Assembly (NCBI GenBank): GCA_900548345.1
Contig: URKA01000033.1
Span: forward strand, 1-37,297
From: an uncultured Paraprevotella sp.
GTDB taxonomy: Bacteria; Bacteroidota; Bacteroidia; Bacteroidales; Bacteroidaceae
Length of the DNA: 37,297 nucleotides
Reading direction: 5' to 3'
Of this stretch, positions 25,450 to 34,239 are shown one piece after another. The notes under the pieces were generated by a model, which ran no database searches, was not told the origin of the DNA, and was given only the letters and a program-made list of their open reading frames with translations. The position numbers and the translations under genes were made by a program. Numbering within the stretch: the stretch's first letter is position 1; each line of letters begins with the position of its first letter.

Positions 25450-27354
25450 TTAATTTGTAGATTCATAACTATCGTTGTCAACTTCGGGATATGCAGGATT
25501 CTGCTGTAAGTTAGGATTCGTCTGCAATTCCGTCTTGTTATACGGGAAATAGATGGCGTCCATGTTCGTCAGCTTACCGCTGCCGGAAGTTGCGCCTTGC
25601 GGCATTTTGGAGATACATGCCTGTTTCAGCAGTTCGGTATTCCCCACCCTGCGGCTCCAGCGCACCAGGTCGAACCAACGCTTGCCTTCAAACAAGAACT
25701 CACGTCTGCGCTCATCAAGAATCAACCGGTTCAGGACATCACTTGAGTTGTAGTTTTCGAAATCCAAAGACGTTACAGGACTTGTTCCTCCGTCTCTTTC
25801 CGTATTGGAACGGTCGTTTATCGCCTGCACCAGATTAAATGCCTCTTTCAGACGAGACGCATCGGAACAGGCAATGGCTTCGGCCTTAATCAGCATGACA
25901 TCGCTGACGCGGTAGAAAATCCAGTTGGCGTCATTCTTTTTCTCCGTACGCGCCCGTCCTGCAGACTCTGCACCGGGAGTAATCGCATAATAATGCTCAT
26001 TCGAGCCGCCCATCGGATTGGCATAGTATGTTTTCCAGTTATACTTCACCAACTCTCCGTTAGACACATTTCCTTTGGTTGCACCGCTAAAGCAGATGGA
26101 CTCCAGGAAACGGGCATCGGGCGTAGACAATGCTTTGTCGGAAGACGGTGTCTTTTTCCACGGCAAGAAGACATTTCCCGCACCGGATGTCAGATTGAAC
26201 TGGTCGGCAAACTGTTGGGATGCCACAAAACGTCCGATAGCCTTTGCATCGATGTTATTACGTTTCACATAACGTCTGAAGAAGTCATCAATCATGTCGT
26301 TGTTCTTCTTGTTATCACTCTCGTTTTCACCATCGAACGAAAGTTCAAAGATACTTTCCATGCTCAAGCCATTGCCGAAAATACTTGTGAATGCCCTTCC
26401 GGAAAGGTTTCTACCAATGTTGTCGTAAATTCCGGACACATCATCCTCAAGCAACGGGAAGTAATCCGTCCTTTCAGTTCCGTTTTCATTTGTCCCCACA
26501 TAATAGGAGCATCTAAGGTATTCATTGCCGGTAGCCACCGAAGAACTTGATGAACTGGCAGTAGTCTGGTCATAGTTGCTGCTATTGGGGTTGAACCTGT
26601 TCTTATAATCAATCACACGGTCGGCATACTCTATGGCCATATCGTATTTTTGCTGCCACAGGCACATATCGGCAATCAACGCCCAGATAGCCACCCTGTT
26701 CATACGTCCGCAAGTGACATCCCGTGAGCCGTTGAGCACCTTTAACGAAGCGTCGCCCTGCACACGTACCAAATCCTCAATCAACAAATTCAGAATCTCT
26801 TCGCCTTCTGTCACGGGCAGCGTCAAGGTCTGGTCGTCGGCCGTGATGGCATACGTATAATAAGGTACTTTCTTGAAGGTACGCACCAGATAGAAATAAC
26901 ACAATGCACGGATACCCGAAGCCTCGGCGATTGTGGCACGAACCTGACTGTCCGAGAAGTTCGGGTCTTTCTCCGCCACTTTCGTCGCGCGGTCAATCAC
27001 TAAGTTACAGCGGTTAATCACCGCATAGAAAGGTGTCCACGAAGTATAGGCATTCGTAGAGAGAATATTCTCCTGTAAGATTTCATATTCATTGTCACCC
27101 ACTCTCGTATCGCCGCCGGCCACATTATCGGCACGCACTTCTCCCCACACAAACGCACGGGCGAGGAAGTCATGGTCCTGCATACGGGTGTAACATCCCG
27201 TGAGCACCTGGTCGACATCGTTTTTCTCATTCCAATAGTTGTCTTCCACAATCAAGTCTTCAGGAGTCAAATCCAGGAAATCCGCGCATGACACCGTAGA
27301 AAAACCTGCGACAGCCATCAAGGCTGACTTGAGCCATATATTTTTCATATTCAT
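25450..27354 (-). CDS. SusD/RagB-family outer membrane lipoprotein (first pair)
   Basis: A 634-residue SusD homologue with signal and lipobox region AGFSTVSCADFLDLTPED (Cys23). The family-typical opening follows (NYWNEKNDVDQVLTGCYTRM), then SGIRALCYFYLVRTFKKVPYYT, and the canonical C-terminal signature LILDERRREFLFEGKRWFDLVRW. It should cap the SusC channel encoded 14 bp upstream and bind substrate at the cell surface. Two in-frame starts (27354 and 27348) are close; both leave the signal peptide intact. The length is usual for the family. Substrate not inferable: no degradative enzyme accompanies it. Confidence 0.95.
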   Translation of the reverse strand: MNMKNIWLKSALMAVAGFSTVSCADFLDLTPEDLIVEDNYWNEKNDVDQVLTGCYTRMQDHDFLARAFVWGEVRADNVAGGDTRVGDNEYEILQENILSTNAYTSWTPFYAVINRCNLVIDRATKVAEKDPNFSDSQVRATIAEASGIRALCYFYLVRTFKKVPYYTYAITADDQTLTLPVTEGEEILNLLIEDLVRVQGDASLKVLNGSRDVTCGRMNRVAIWALIADMCLWQQKYDMAIEYADRVIDYKNRFNPNSSNYDQTTASSSSSSVATGNEYLRCSYYVGTNENGTERTDYFPLLEDDVSGIYDNIGRNLSGRAFTSIFGNGLSMESIFELSFDGENESDNKKNNDMIDDFFRRYVKRNNIDAKAIGRFVASQQFADQFNLTSGAGNVFLPWKKTPSSDKALSTPDARFLESICFSGATKGNVSNGELVKYNWKTYYANPMGGSNEHYYAITPGAESAGRARTEKKNDANWIFYRVSDVMLIKAEAIACSDASRLKEAFNLVQAINDRSNTERDGGTSPVTSLDFENYNSSDVLNRLILDERRREFLFEGKRWFDLVRWSRRVGNTELLKQACISKMPQGATSGSGKLTNMDAIYFPYNKTELQTNPNLQQNPAYPEVDNDSYESTN

Positions 27355-27368
27355 ATTCTATTATCAGT

Positions 27369-30300
27369 TTATAAACCTACAGTAATACCGAACGTATAGG
27401 ATTTGGCGCGCGGTGTCTGTGCGTTGTCCGTTGTCACGCCATAGCCTCCATAACCCAATTCCGGGTCAACTCCCGTATACTTCGTCAGACAGAACAAGTT
27501 GTTGGCACTTAAATAGAAACGTAAGTCTTTCAAACCGATTTTCTTAATCATCTTCTCCGGGAAGCTGTAAGACAACTGCAGATAATTCAGTCGCAAGAAT
27601 GTTCCGTCTTCCACAAACCTGTCGCTCATCAACGTATTATAGTTGGCCGGACCGGCAGCCATTCCATAACGGTCAATCTTCGCATATACCATCATGGCAC
27701 GCGGCAGAGATGTCACAGGGTCGCCTTCCTTACGCCAACGGTAGTTCACGGCCTGGCTCTGGTTGTTGTTCGTACTCATGCTTTCCATGTTCAGGCGTGC
27801 CATATTGACGATGTCATAATCCACACGATAGTTGAACTGTGCATTCAAGGTCCACCGGTCATAGTTGAACTTGAATCCGAAACCACCGGTCAGTTTGGGC
27901 AACGAATTGCCCAGGTACACAAGGTCGAGCTGGTTGATGTTACCATCGTGGTTGATATCCTCGTACATGGCGTCACCGGCCTTGAACCTGTATTCCGAAC
28001 CTTTACCATAGTTGAAGTACATACGCTGCGGTTTGCCGTTACGGTCAATCACGACATTGCCGTTGGCATCCCGTACCACAGGTGCCGTATACTCGCCGGC
28101 CGCAAACCTGTTTTTGAAATCGGCCGCCTTTTCCGTATTGGCCTCTGCCATGTTGCTGTAAGTCTCATAACTGTGGGTATAGACACCCTTGTAACGGAAA
28201 CCGTAGATGGCACCGAACGAGTTGTCAATCTGTACGCGCTGCAAGACAAAAGCGTTTTTCGGCTCCCAGTCGTTGTTCAGGCCCTCCAATACGGTCGGGT
28301 CCATCTTGGTAATCACGTTCTTGTTGTTGGCGAACGTTATGTTCATATCCATCGAGAACTTGCCTTTCTTGACAAACCTGTTGCCTACGATATTGAATTC
28401 CCAACCCTTGTTCTCCATGTCGCCGGTATTCTTATAAGCCAGTGTGGAGAAACCGCTGATGCCGGGAATACCCATGTTACCCATCAACATGTCTTTCGTG
28501 GTCTGCTTGTAGAGGTTGATATCCATTGTAATCTTGTTGTCGAAGAATCCCAAATCGAAACCGACGTTCCAGGAGTATTTGTATTCCCATTTCAGGTCGG
28601 TCAGCTTCAGATTGTTGGGTGCCACGCTCGCATTACCCAAATAAGTGGTTCCGTTGCCGTACTGGTTAATGAACAGGTAATCCCTTGTCGGCTGGTTACC
28701 CACCATACCCCATCCCGGACGGACGGACAACATGGACAACCATTTTCTCGTGGCTTCCATCCACGGTTCATCGATGATGTTCCAACGACCGGAAACTGCG
28801 GGGAACACCCCCCAACGCTTGTTCGGGCCGAACTTCGTGGTTCCGTCCATACGCGCACTCACGTCGAAAGCATACTTCTGCTTATAAGAATAGTGGGCGG
28901 AGAAAGTATAATACATGCTTCTCCATTGTCCTACGCTACTGCTCATTCCGGGATTGACGTTACCTGCACTCGGTGCCTCGATGCCATGCGGCAAGCCGGA
29001 CACGCTGGTGCTCTGTCCGCTCGATTTTCCCGAAACCAACTGGAAACGTCCCATCATCATCAGGTAGTGGTCTTCATTCTTGAAATGGGGAATGAAAGTC
29101 AAGGTATGCGTGGTGGTATAAGCCAAGCTCTTGCTGCTTTCCGTGCTGGCAGAGCTGACACCGCCTTCGTTCCATTGATGTGTAGACAAATCACGGGGAT
29201 AATACTTGTCACGCGTGGTGTTGAAGATGTTCATAATCACCTTTCCGGTATAGGTCAACCGGTGTTTGCTGTCATCCACACCCAACAAATCGTACTTCAA
29301 CTCCAACTTGGGGTTGAGGTCGTACGTCTTGTATCTGTTCACTGCATATTTCGCACTGGCAATGGGGTTCACTATTCCACGCTGGTCAGTCAGGTAAGTG
29401 TCTTTGTCCCAAAGCATCTCATAATAGCGTCCCAATGAATTGCCGTCCGCATCCTCTTCATAAATAGCCAGGTTAGGCATTTTCCGGTATGCGATGCTCA
29501 ACAGGTTGTCGGAGTTCTGCTGGTTGTCGGTATAGGTCAATGCGAAGTCACTCTTGATGGTGATACGGTCGCTCACATAGTAGTCCAATGCCATACGGGT
29601 AGAGAAACGGTCGAGCACCTGCTCAATCACCGAACCGGTCTGATGGTCGTATCCGCCGGAAATACGGAATGTTGCCTTATCATCACCTCCGGTCACTGAA
29701 ATATAATGCTGCTGGTTCAGTCCGAACTGCGTCACTTCGTCCACCCAATCCGTATTGTTGTTGAACATCTGCCATTCGGAGAATGTTTTGCCCGGATAGT
29801 TGATTTCTGGTATGTAGGCGGCAATATTGAGCTGTTCGGGATTGAAATACGCCTCTTTCAGGTACATCGTATACTGGTCACCCGTCAGCAGGTCGATACC
29901 GGCAGGCTGGTATGTACCGGTCAGACGCAAAGAATAAGTCACACGGGGAGCACCGCGCTGTCCGCGCTTGGTGGTGATTTCAATCACACCGTTCGCACCC
30001 TGCGAACCCCAGATGGCCGTAGCGGCAGCATCTTTCATCACTTTGATTTCCTTAATATCTTCAGGGTTCACGTTCAGCAACTGGGCGAACTTTTCGTCAT
30101 TGGCCGTATTCACATCGAAGTCGCTTTGGTCTACGTTCCACACGTCGCCGTTCACCACAATCAAAGGTTCGGTGGAACAAACCGTACTGATGGTAGAGGC
30201 ACCACGCAAACGCATGCTCGTTCCGGAGCCGAGGTTACCGCTGTTGGCCACGATATCCAGACCGGCGATACGTCCCTGCAGGGCTTCGTCGACCGAGGTC

Positions 30301-30743
30301 ACGCCCAATCCCTCGAATTCCTTGGCATCGATGGTCTGTGCGGCAAAGGAAACTTCCCGTTCGGGAATGGCCAGACCGGATGTTTCCATACGTTTCTTGG
30401 CCTTAACTTCCACGGTTTTCAGCACCATGGCGTCTTCGAGCGTCACATTGAATACTCTTTTATTAATAGGAAGGGTTTGGGATTTCAAGCCCACGTAGCT
30501 AATCTTCAAACGGTTCTTGGGATTCTTGATTTTCAAGGTAAAGTTACCGTTCATGTCCGTCACCGTAGCCGAGATGTTACGGTTGGAACCGTCGAGCTCC
30601 ACGATAGATGCTCCGACCACAGGTCCCCATGAATCGGACACAGTACCGCTTACGCTGGTAATTCCCTGGGCATTCACCATCGACGCAATCGTCAGACAGC
30701 AAATCAATATATAATATCTAAAGAATTTCATGGTCATTATCAT
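27369..30743 (-). CDS. SusC/RagA TonB-linked outer membrane transporter (first pair)
   Basis: A 1124-residue TonB-dependent transporter. It has a signal peptide (to about 26, ending VNA), a carboxypeptidase-regulatory-like domain (30-103; SVSGTVSDSWGPVVGASIVEL), a plug (about 135-261) with the SusC signature AAATAIWGSQGANGVIEITTKRG, and a barrel ending SYTFGITVGL. The expected TonB-box position reads LKTVEVKAKKRMETSG, only loosely like the family consensus. The barrel end carries FLRLNYLQLSYSFPEK and ANNLFCLTKYTGVDPELGYGG. The ATG at 30743 overlaps the upstream FAS1 stop (ATGA). An alternative start at 30731 (MKFFRYYILICC) gives a more normal signal peptide. Confidence 0.95.
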   Translation of the reverse strand: MIMTMKFFRYYILICCLTIASMVNAQGITSVSGTVSDSWGPVVGASIVELDGSNRNISATVTDMNGNFTLKIKNPKNRLKISYVGLKSQTLPINKRVFNVTLEDAMVLKTVEVKAKKRMETSGLAIPEREVSFAAQTIDAKEFEGLGVTSVDEALQGRIAGLDIVANSGNLGSGTSMRLRGASTISTVCSTEPLIVVNGDVWNVDQSDFDVNTANDEKFAQLLNVNPEDIKEIKVMKDAAATAIWGSQGANGVIEITTKRGQRGAPRVTYSLRLTGTYQPAGIDLLTGDQYTMYLKEAYFNPEQLNIAAYIPEINYPGKTFSEWQMFNNNTDWVDEVTQFGLNQQHYISVTGGDDKATFRISGGYDHQTGSVIEQVLDRFSTRMALDYYVSDRITIKSDFALTYTDNQQNSDNLLSIAYRKMPNLAIYEEDADGNSLGRYYEMLWDKDTYLTDQRGIVNPIASAKYAVNRYKTYDLNPKLELKYDLLGVDDSKHRLTYTGKVIMNIFNTTRDKYYPRDLSTHQWNEGGVSSASTESSKSLAYTTTHTLTFIPHFKNEDHYLMMMGRFQLVSGKSSGQSTSVSGLPHGIEAPSAGNVNPGMSSSVGQWRSMYYTFSAHYSYKQKYAFDVSARMDGTTKFGPNKRWGVFPAVSGRWNIIDEPWMEATRKWLSMLSVRPGWGMVGNQPTRDYLFINQYGNGTTYLGNASVAPNNLKLTDLKWEYKYSWNVGFDLGFFDNKITMDINLYKQTTKDMLMGNMGIPGISGFSTLAYKNTGDMENKGWEFNIVGNRFVKKGKFSMDMNITFANNKNVITKMDPTVLEGLNNDWEPKNAFVLQRVQIDNSFGAIYGFRYKGVYTHSYETYSNMAEANTEKAADFKNRFAAGEYTAPVVRDANGNVVIDRNGKPQRMYFNYGKGSEYRFKAGDAMYEDINHDGNINQLDLVYLGNSLPKLTGGFGFKFNYDRWTLNAQFNYRVDYDIVNMARLNMESMSTNNNQSQAVNYRWRKEGDPVTSLPRAMMVYAKIDRYGMAAGPANYNTLMSDRFVEDGTFLRLNYLQLSYSFPEKMIKKIGLKDLRFYLSANNLFCLTKYTGVDPELGYGGYGVTTDNAQTPRAKSYTFGITVGL

Positions 30744-33538
30744 TTGATTTTATTGTTTCCGGTCAACATGTCCGCCTTGTACAACAGAGGACCGTCTATC
30801 GAATGCACCACGGCATACGAAGAGTTATAAATCACATCGGCGTTGTCCAGATTGTTAAATGCCGAACCGTTAGCGGTGCGGAAATGGTATTCACGTGCAA
30901 AATGATTTTCCGTATTCAGCACTTCACGGACAGGAATACCAGGGATGGCATTACCGTCATAACCGTTGCATCTTACTTTAAACCTTTCGCCGGGCTGTCC
31001 CGGAGTTACCGTCAATGAATAGAAACGTCCGTTCTGTGAGTCCATCAACGTGGTTTCATACTTACCGCCCCTGATATTGGAACCTATATACAGGGCAGAG
31101 TTCTGGATATGGTAACGGAGGAAAGCGGTGATTTGTGCGGTTTTCTCAGTCATCACCTTCTCTACATTCTCGTCCAGCTGTGCCTGTGCATCTTCTTTTT
31201 CCTCATCGGTGGCACCGTTCTCCGCCTTGTCTATCAAATCTGCCCATTCCTCCTTATATTCCTCAAGAATATTGTCTTTCGTGATGGTACGGAAATCAGG
31301 AAGAACTCCGGATGTATACAAATCCTTGATGGTAGAGCTTTTCGGTACATATACGGTATACTGGTAGTTGTTCATGGCTGCAATCGTCGGTCCGTTAGAC
31401 ATTGTTTTTCCGCCATCATAACTTGACACTACCAACGGGTTGGCACTCAACATTTCGTAGAACTCACCATAGCTATCAGGGTCTGCCACAGCCAATTCCG
31501 ACAAGACGGTCACAACCGACTTGGATGCCGGCATGACCGGAGACACATCCAACTTGGCGGTCACACCGTTACCGCCGCTGTTATCCATATTGGTATAGGC
31601 ACTTGCCTGGATATAATCTTCATCCTGTTCTATCTGCCACGGGCCTTTCACATGAATATCTTCCGCACGGAAATTGCCCGGTGCAGGATACCCGCCGCTT
31701 TTCTTTTCAAAGATGACCGGCGCTCCTCCCTTGGAGGCAAACACATAATACCCCATGCGCAAGGAATCCTCCACATTACCCACGATGATGGAGTTGTTCA
31801 TGATGTCTCTCATTCGGTTCCGGATATATTCGCTCTCCGACAAAGATGAATTCGACACAAGCCTGTCAGTCTTTATATAACGACGTTCGCAAGCAAGGCT
31901 TCCATTTTCCGAGATATAGAATTTTGTATAAGTCTGACGGTTGTCCGTCTTGTGAATATCCACAGGGTCGATATAACGGGCAAGCGCATTGTTGGTGGGC
32001 GGAAGGAATGTATATTTGGAATCCATGGAGTTCAAGTAATTATTGAACTGCAAGTCCGTAATGGCCTTTTCAACCACCGACATACCATCGTCCAGCATGA
32101 CGGGGAAAGATACGGATACATATTCCGGCGCCGAGAACACTTTGTCGGATTCATATATCATACCGTTGGTGGTGAGATGGCACCGCTTGATGGCATCCCT
32201 GTCGGCCTGGGTTTTGAAAAACGGCTGCTGGGCAGAGTTCAACACCGTATGGAACTTGCTGGGCAGCGTGGAGTTCAAGGAACTCTTCATCAGGTTCTGC
32301 AACAGCTTGGCAATGGTTTTGTCGGGCACATTGTTCCAGTCCGAACCGTAGTTCTCGAACAATTCCTGTCCGGCACCGCCGTCATGCTCGTATGCCCTGA
32401 AAGCCGCGTCGGTAGGTACGATAAACACGGCCATATCCTCCATTGTACCGGACACCGTATTATAGAACCTGTTCCATCCCGGATCGTATGGCAGGATGTC
32501 GGGCCAGGCCATGCTGTTGGCCACCGTTCCGTCCGGCGTACGGACGGCATTATATGTACCCGTATATTCAGTGCTGCGACGTTGGGAATTGAAACCGTTG
32601 TTCAGGTATCTCCAAACATACACCGAATCCACGGCCTCACCGTTATTGTGCAGGCGGTTGTATTCGCGTGTGGCTTCTTCATAGTACACAGGAAAAGAGA
32701 AACGGTCGAGGAAACTCTTCATGATGGAATAATTCGGATTGTTCCCAATCATCTCCGCCATGCTCGTCAACGGCTGTATCACGTTGTCCACCACCTGGAT
32801 GTAACCGTTCTGACAAGTCACATCCTGTTCGATGACCTTGTTTCCGCCAAAGTACGAAGCACTGATGTCGGCATACGCGCCATTGGTAAGGAAACTAATG
32901 TCCTCGTTGGTATATTGCTTCTTGGACATGAACGCCGGCAAGAAATGGGAGATGTAAGGCACGGTGTTATCTCTTACCACCAGCATGTTCTTGTCGCGGT
33001 ACTTGTCCCAGAACCTGTTGTTGGGCATATCCTCCGGTTTGAGCACCTGGATGGAATCGTACAAAGTGACCGATGTCGGATGGCGCATGGCCTGTCCGCC
33101 ACCCAGATCCGTATTACCTCCGATGGCTTCGGTGGTAGACAACAACTCCATCAGGAAAGCATTGTTCAGCATCGATGTCCTTACCAAAAGTTGCTTCTGC
33201 GCATTGGTCAAATCCTCATACCTATGCACTCCCCACGGATTGGACTGGAAGAAGCGCGCGTACGCATCATCCTTTGCCACGAACAATGTCTTGCTTCCGG
33301 TCTGCCTCAGCATCGTGGGCAGCCCTTCTTGTGCAAACACAGGATCATCAATTAGTTTCAATGTCGTTCCGTACTCCCCGCGTGCCTGCAACTCCTCGTA
33401 GATGCTGCTGCCGAGCCATTCGGGCATACCGGTAAGCAATTCATCCTTGCAGGAAACGAATACCGTTCCCGCAAACAGAAGCGCACATGCAGAATTAGTC
33501 AAACGACCCATGTTACGTTTAATGTTACTGCTTTTCAT
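30740..33538 (-). CDS. Large FAS1 (fasciclin) multidomain lipoprotein, operon leader gene
   Basis: From ATG 33538 the product has 932 residues. The frame opens further upstream to 33592, but the basic n-region MKSSNIKRN and the lipoprotein signal with Cys30 begin here. The context CKDELL has the K-acidic-acidic pattern of a surface lipoprotein export signal. About four FAS1-like units follow. The first (about 40-235) shows SKTLFVAKDDAYARFF and GYIQVVDNVIQP; the second (about 240-480) FIVPTDAAFRAYE and NGMIYESDKVF; the third (about 490-620) KYTFLPPTNNALARY; the fourth (about 690-925) YTVYVPKSSTIKDLY and ITAFLRYHIQNSALY. It is the first gene of the seven-gene operon. The function is unknown; adhesion or ligand capture is plausible. 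Confidence 0.85.
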   Translation of the reverse strand: MKSSNIKRNMGRLTNSACALLFAGTVFVSCKDELLTGMPEWLGSSIYEELQARGEYGTTLKLIDDPVFAQEGLPTMLRQTGSKTLFVAKDDAYARFFQSNPWGVHRYEDLTNAQKQLLVRTSMLNNAFLMELLSTTEAIGGNTDLGGGQAMRHPTSVTLYDSIQVLKPEDMPNNRFWDKYRDKNMLVVRDNTVPYISHFLPAFMSKKQYTNEDISFLTNGAYADISASYFGGNKVIEQDVTCQNGYIQVVDNVIQPLTSMAEMIGNNPNYSIMKSFLDRFSFPVYYEEATREYNRLHNNGEAVDSVYVWRYLNNGFNSQRRSTEYTGTYNAVRTPDGTVANSMAWPDILPYDPGWNRFYNTVSGTMEDMAVFIVPTDAAFRAYEHDGGAGQELFENYGSDWNNVPDKTIAKLLQNLMKSSLNSTLPSKFHTVLNSAQQPFFKTQADRDAIKRCHLTTNGMIYESDKVFSAPEYVSVSFPVMLDDGMSVVEKAITDLQFNNYLNSMDSKYTFLPPTNNALARYIDPVDIHKTDNRQTYTKFYISENGSLACERRYIKTDRLVSNSSLSESEYIRNRMRDIMNNSIIVGNVEDSLRMGYYVFASKGGAPVIFEKKSGGYPAPGNFRAEDIHVKGPWQIEQDEDYIQASAYTNMDNSGGNGVTAKLDVSPVMPASKSVVTVLSELAVADPDSYGEFYEMLSANPLVVSSYDGGKTMSNGPTIAAMNNYQYTVYVPKSSTIKDLYTSGVLPDFRTITKDNILEEYKEEWADLIDKAENGATDEEKEDAQAQLDENVEKVMTEKTAQITAFLRYHIQNSALYIGSNIRGGKYETTLMDSQNGRFYSLTVTPGQPGERFKVRCNGYDGNAIPGIPVREVLNTENHFAREYHFRTANGSAFNNLDNADVIYNSSYAVVHSIDGPLLYKADMLTGNNKIK

Positions 33539-33544
33539 ATTTAT

Positions 33545-33821
33545 AATTAGGTTAATATTTCGTATATACTGTATGTAATCTTTCGCTTTCATTCACGCCC
33601 TTCATGTCTCCATTCCGGCATGCCGACATTCTTTCAGGTCACGCCCGACAGGACTGGAAAGCGTTTATTGCCTGACTTTCTGTCTCCTGCACGCGGCCAT
33701 ACGCCCACAGCCCGCAGCCCTGTGAAGAAACCTTCACAGGCTCTCCCATGACGGAAAAAAACCGGAAAACGTGTTGAAATACATTTCATGATACAGTTAT
33801 TCTCGTTTAAATTAGGTTAAT
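33545..33821. mobile_element. Possible inserted element in the operon leader, bounded by 12-bp direct repeats
   Basis: AATTAGGTTAAT occurs exactly at 33545-33556 and 33810-33821. The 253 bp between them include a GC-rich core (about 33595-33775) in an otherwise AT-rich leader. Short inverted motifs ACTGTAT (33568-33574) and ATACAGT (33791-33797) sit 11-12 bp inside the repeats, like imperfect terminal inverted repeats. A 9-bp stem CCTGTGAAG/CTTCACAGG lies at 33719-33740. No transposase is encoded, so it would be a non-autonomous element. It could instead be native leader structure. Confidence 0.4.
33639..33749 (-). other. 36-codon small ORF in the operon leader
   Basis: On the minus strand an ATG at 33749 opens a frame MGEPVKVSSQGCGLWAYGRV... 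that ends with TGA at 33641-33639. It lies inside the leader, upstream of the first FAS1 gene. A 43-codon frame on the other strand (33620-33751) overlaps it completely. At most one is real and possibly neither; I list it as a candidate leader peptide only. Confidence 0.2.
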
Positions 33822-33870
33822 TATTCAATATTTTTGGTTAAAACGCACACTTGCGTCCTTATTTAAGGTT

Positions 33871-33903
33871 CAAAGATATAATATTTCCATAAAAACACAC
33901 AAT
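33871..33903 (-). promoter_or_regulatory. Bacteroides-type promoter of the FAS1/SusCD operon
   Basis: The minus strand has a perfect -7 box TATCTTTG (33878-33871). ATTG (33903-33900), one mismatch from TTTG, stands 21 bp upstream. Transcription would start near 33864, giving a leader of about 325 nt before the ATG at 33538. No sigma/anti-sigma or two-component gene adjoins. The rest of the gap up to 34106 is AT-rich and I see nothing further in it. Confidence 0.55.
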
Positions 33904-34106
33904 AAAATTAAAACTAATATTAAAACTATGTTATAGAACATATTTATTCATCTTCTCCATGAAGTCAGCCCTCACCGTACATCAAACGACAGGAGTTTGA
34001 CCCTGTTGGCAAAAATATACAGAACCATTGGATAAACCATTACACAAAGTACGGAAAAACATACCTTTTTTACCGGTTGAACCGTGCGACAAAGACACCC
34101 AAAAAT

Positions 34107-34194
34107 GCACACAGGTGAAGAACCAAACGCTCACAGGTGAAGAACCGGACGGTCACAGGTGAAGAATCAAACGCTCACAGGTGACCATTTTTAA
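34107..34194. repeat. Array of four 22-bp tandem repeats upstream of the SusCD/FAS1 operon
   Basis: Units lie at 34107-34128, 34129-34150, 34151-34172 and 34173-34194. The first three keep CACAGGTGAAGAA and differ mainly in the last six bases; the fourth loses the 3' half after CACAGGTGA. Period and consensus are the same as at 15686-15795. The array sits in the intergenic gap between the MFS gene (stop at 34240) and the operon promoter. Confidence 0.8.
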
Positions 34195-34239
34195 CAGTTC
34201 TGTCCATTGTGAAGACAAAGGCCGGATGCGGTACACAGC

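Noticed and set aside
27948..29438. A 496-codon plus-strand frame opposite the first SusC gene
   Set aside because: It is a shadow of the SusC reading frame with no signal, domain or promoter of its own. The frame at 31952-33355 opposite the FAS1 gene was rejected for the same reason.
33539..33864. Known riboswitch in the long operon leader
   Set aside because: I could not match the sequence to any riboswitch class I know; the hairpin and GC-rich block are better described as an unassigned or inserted element.
34107..34194. CRISPR array
   Set aside because: The variable part of each unit is only about six bases, too short for spacers. No cas gene is present, so it is a tandem repeat.
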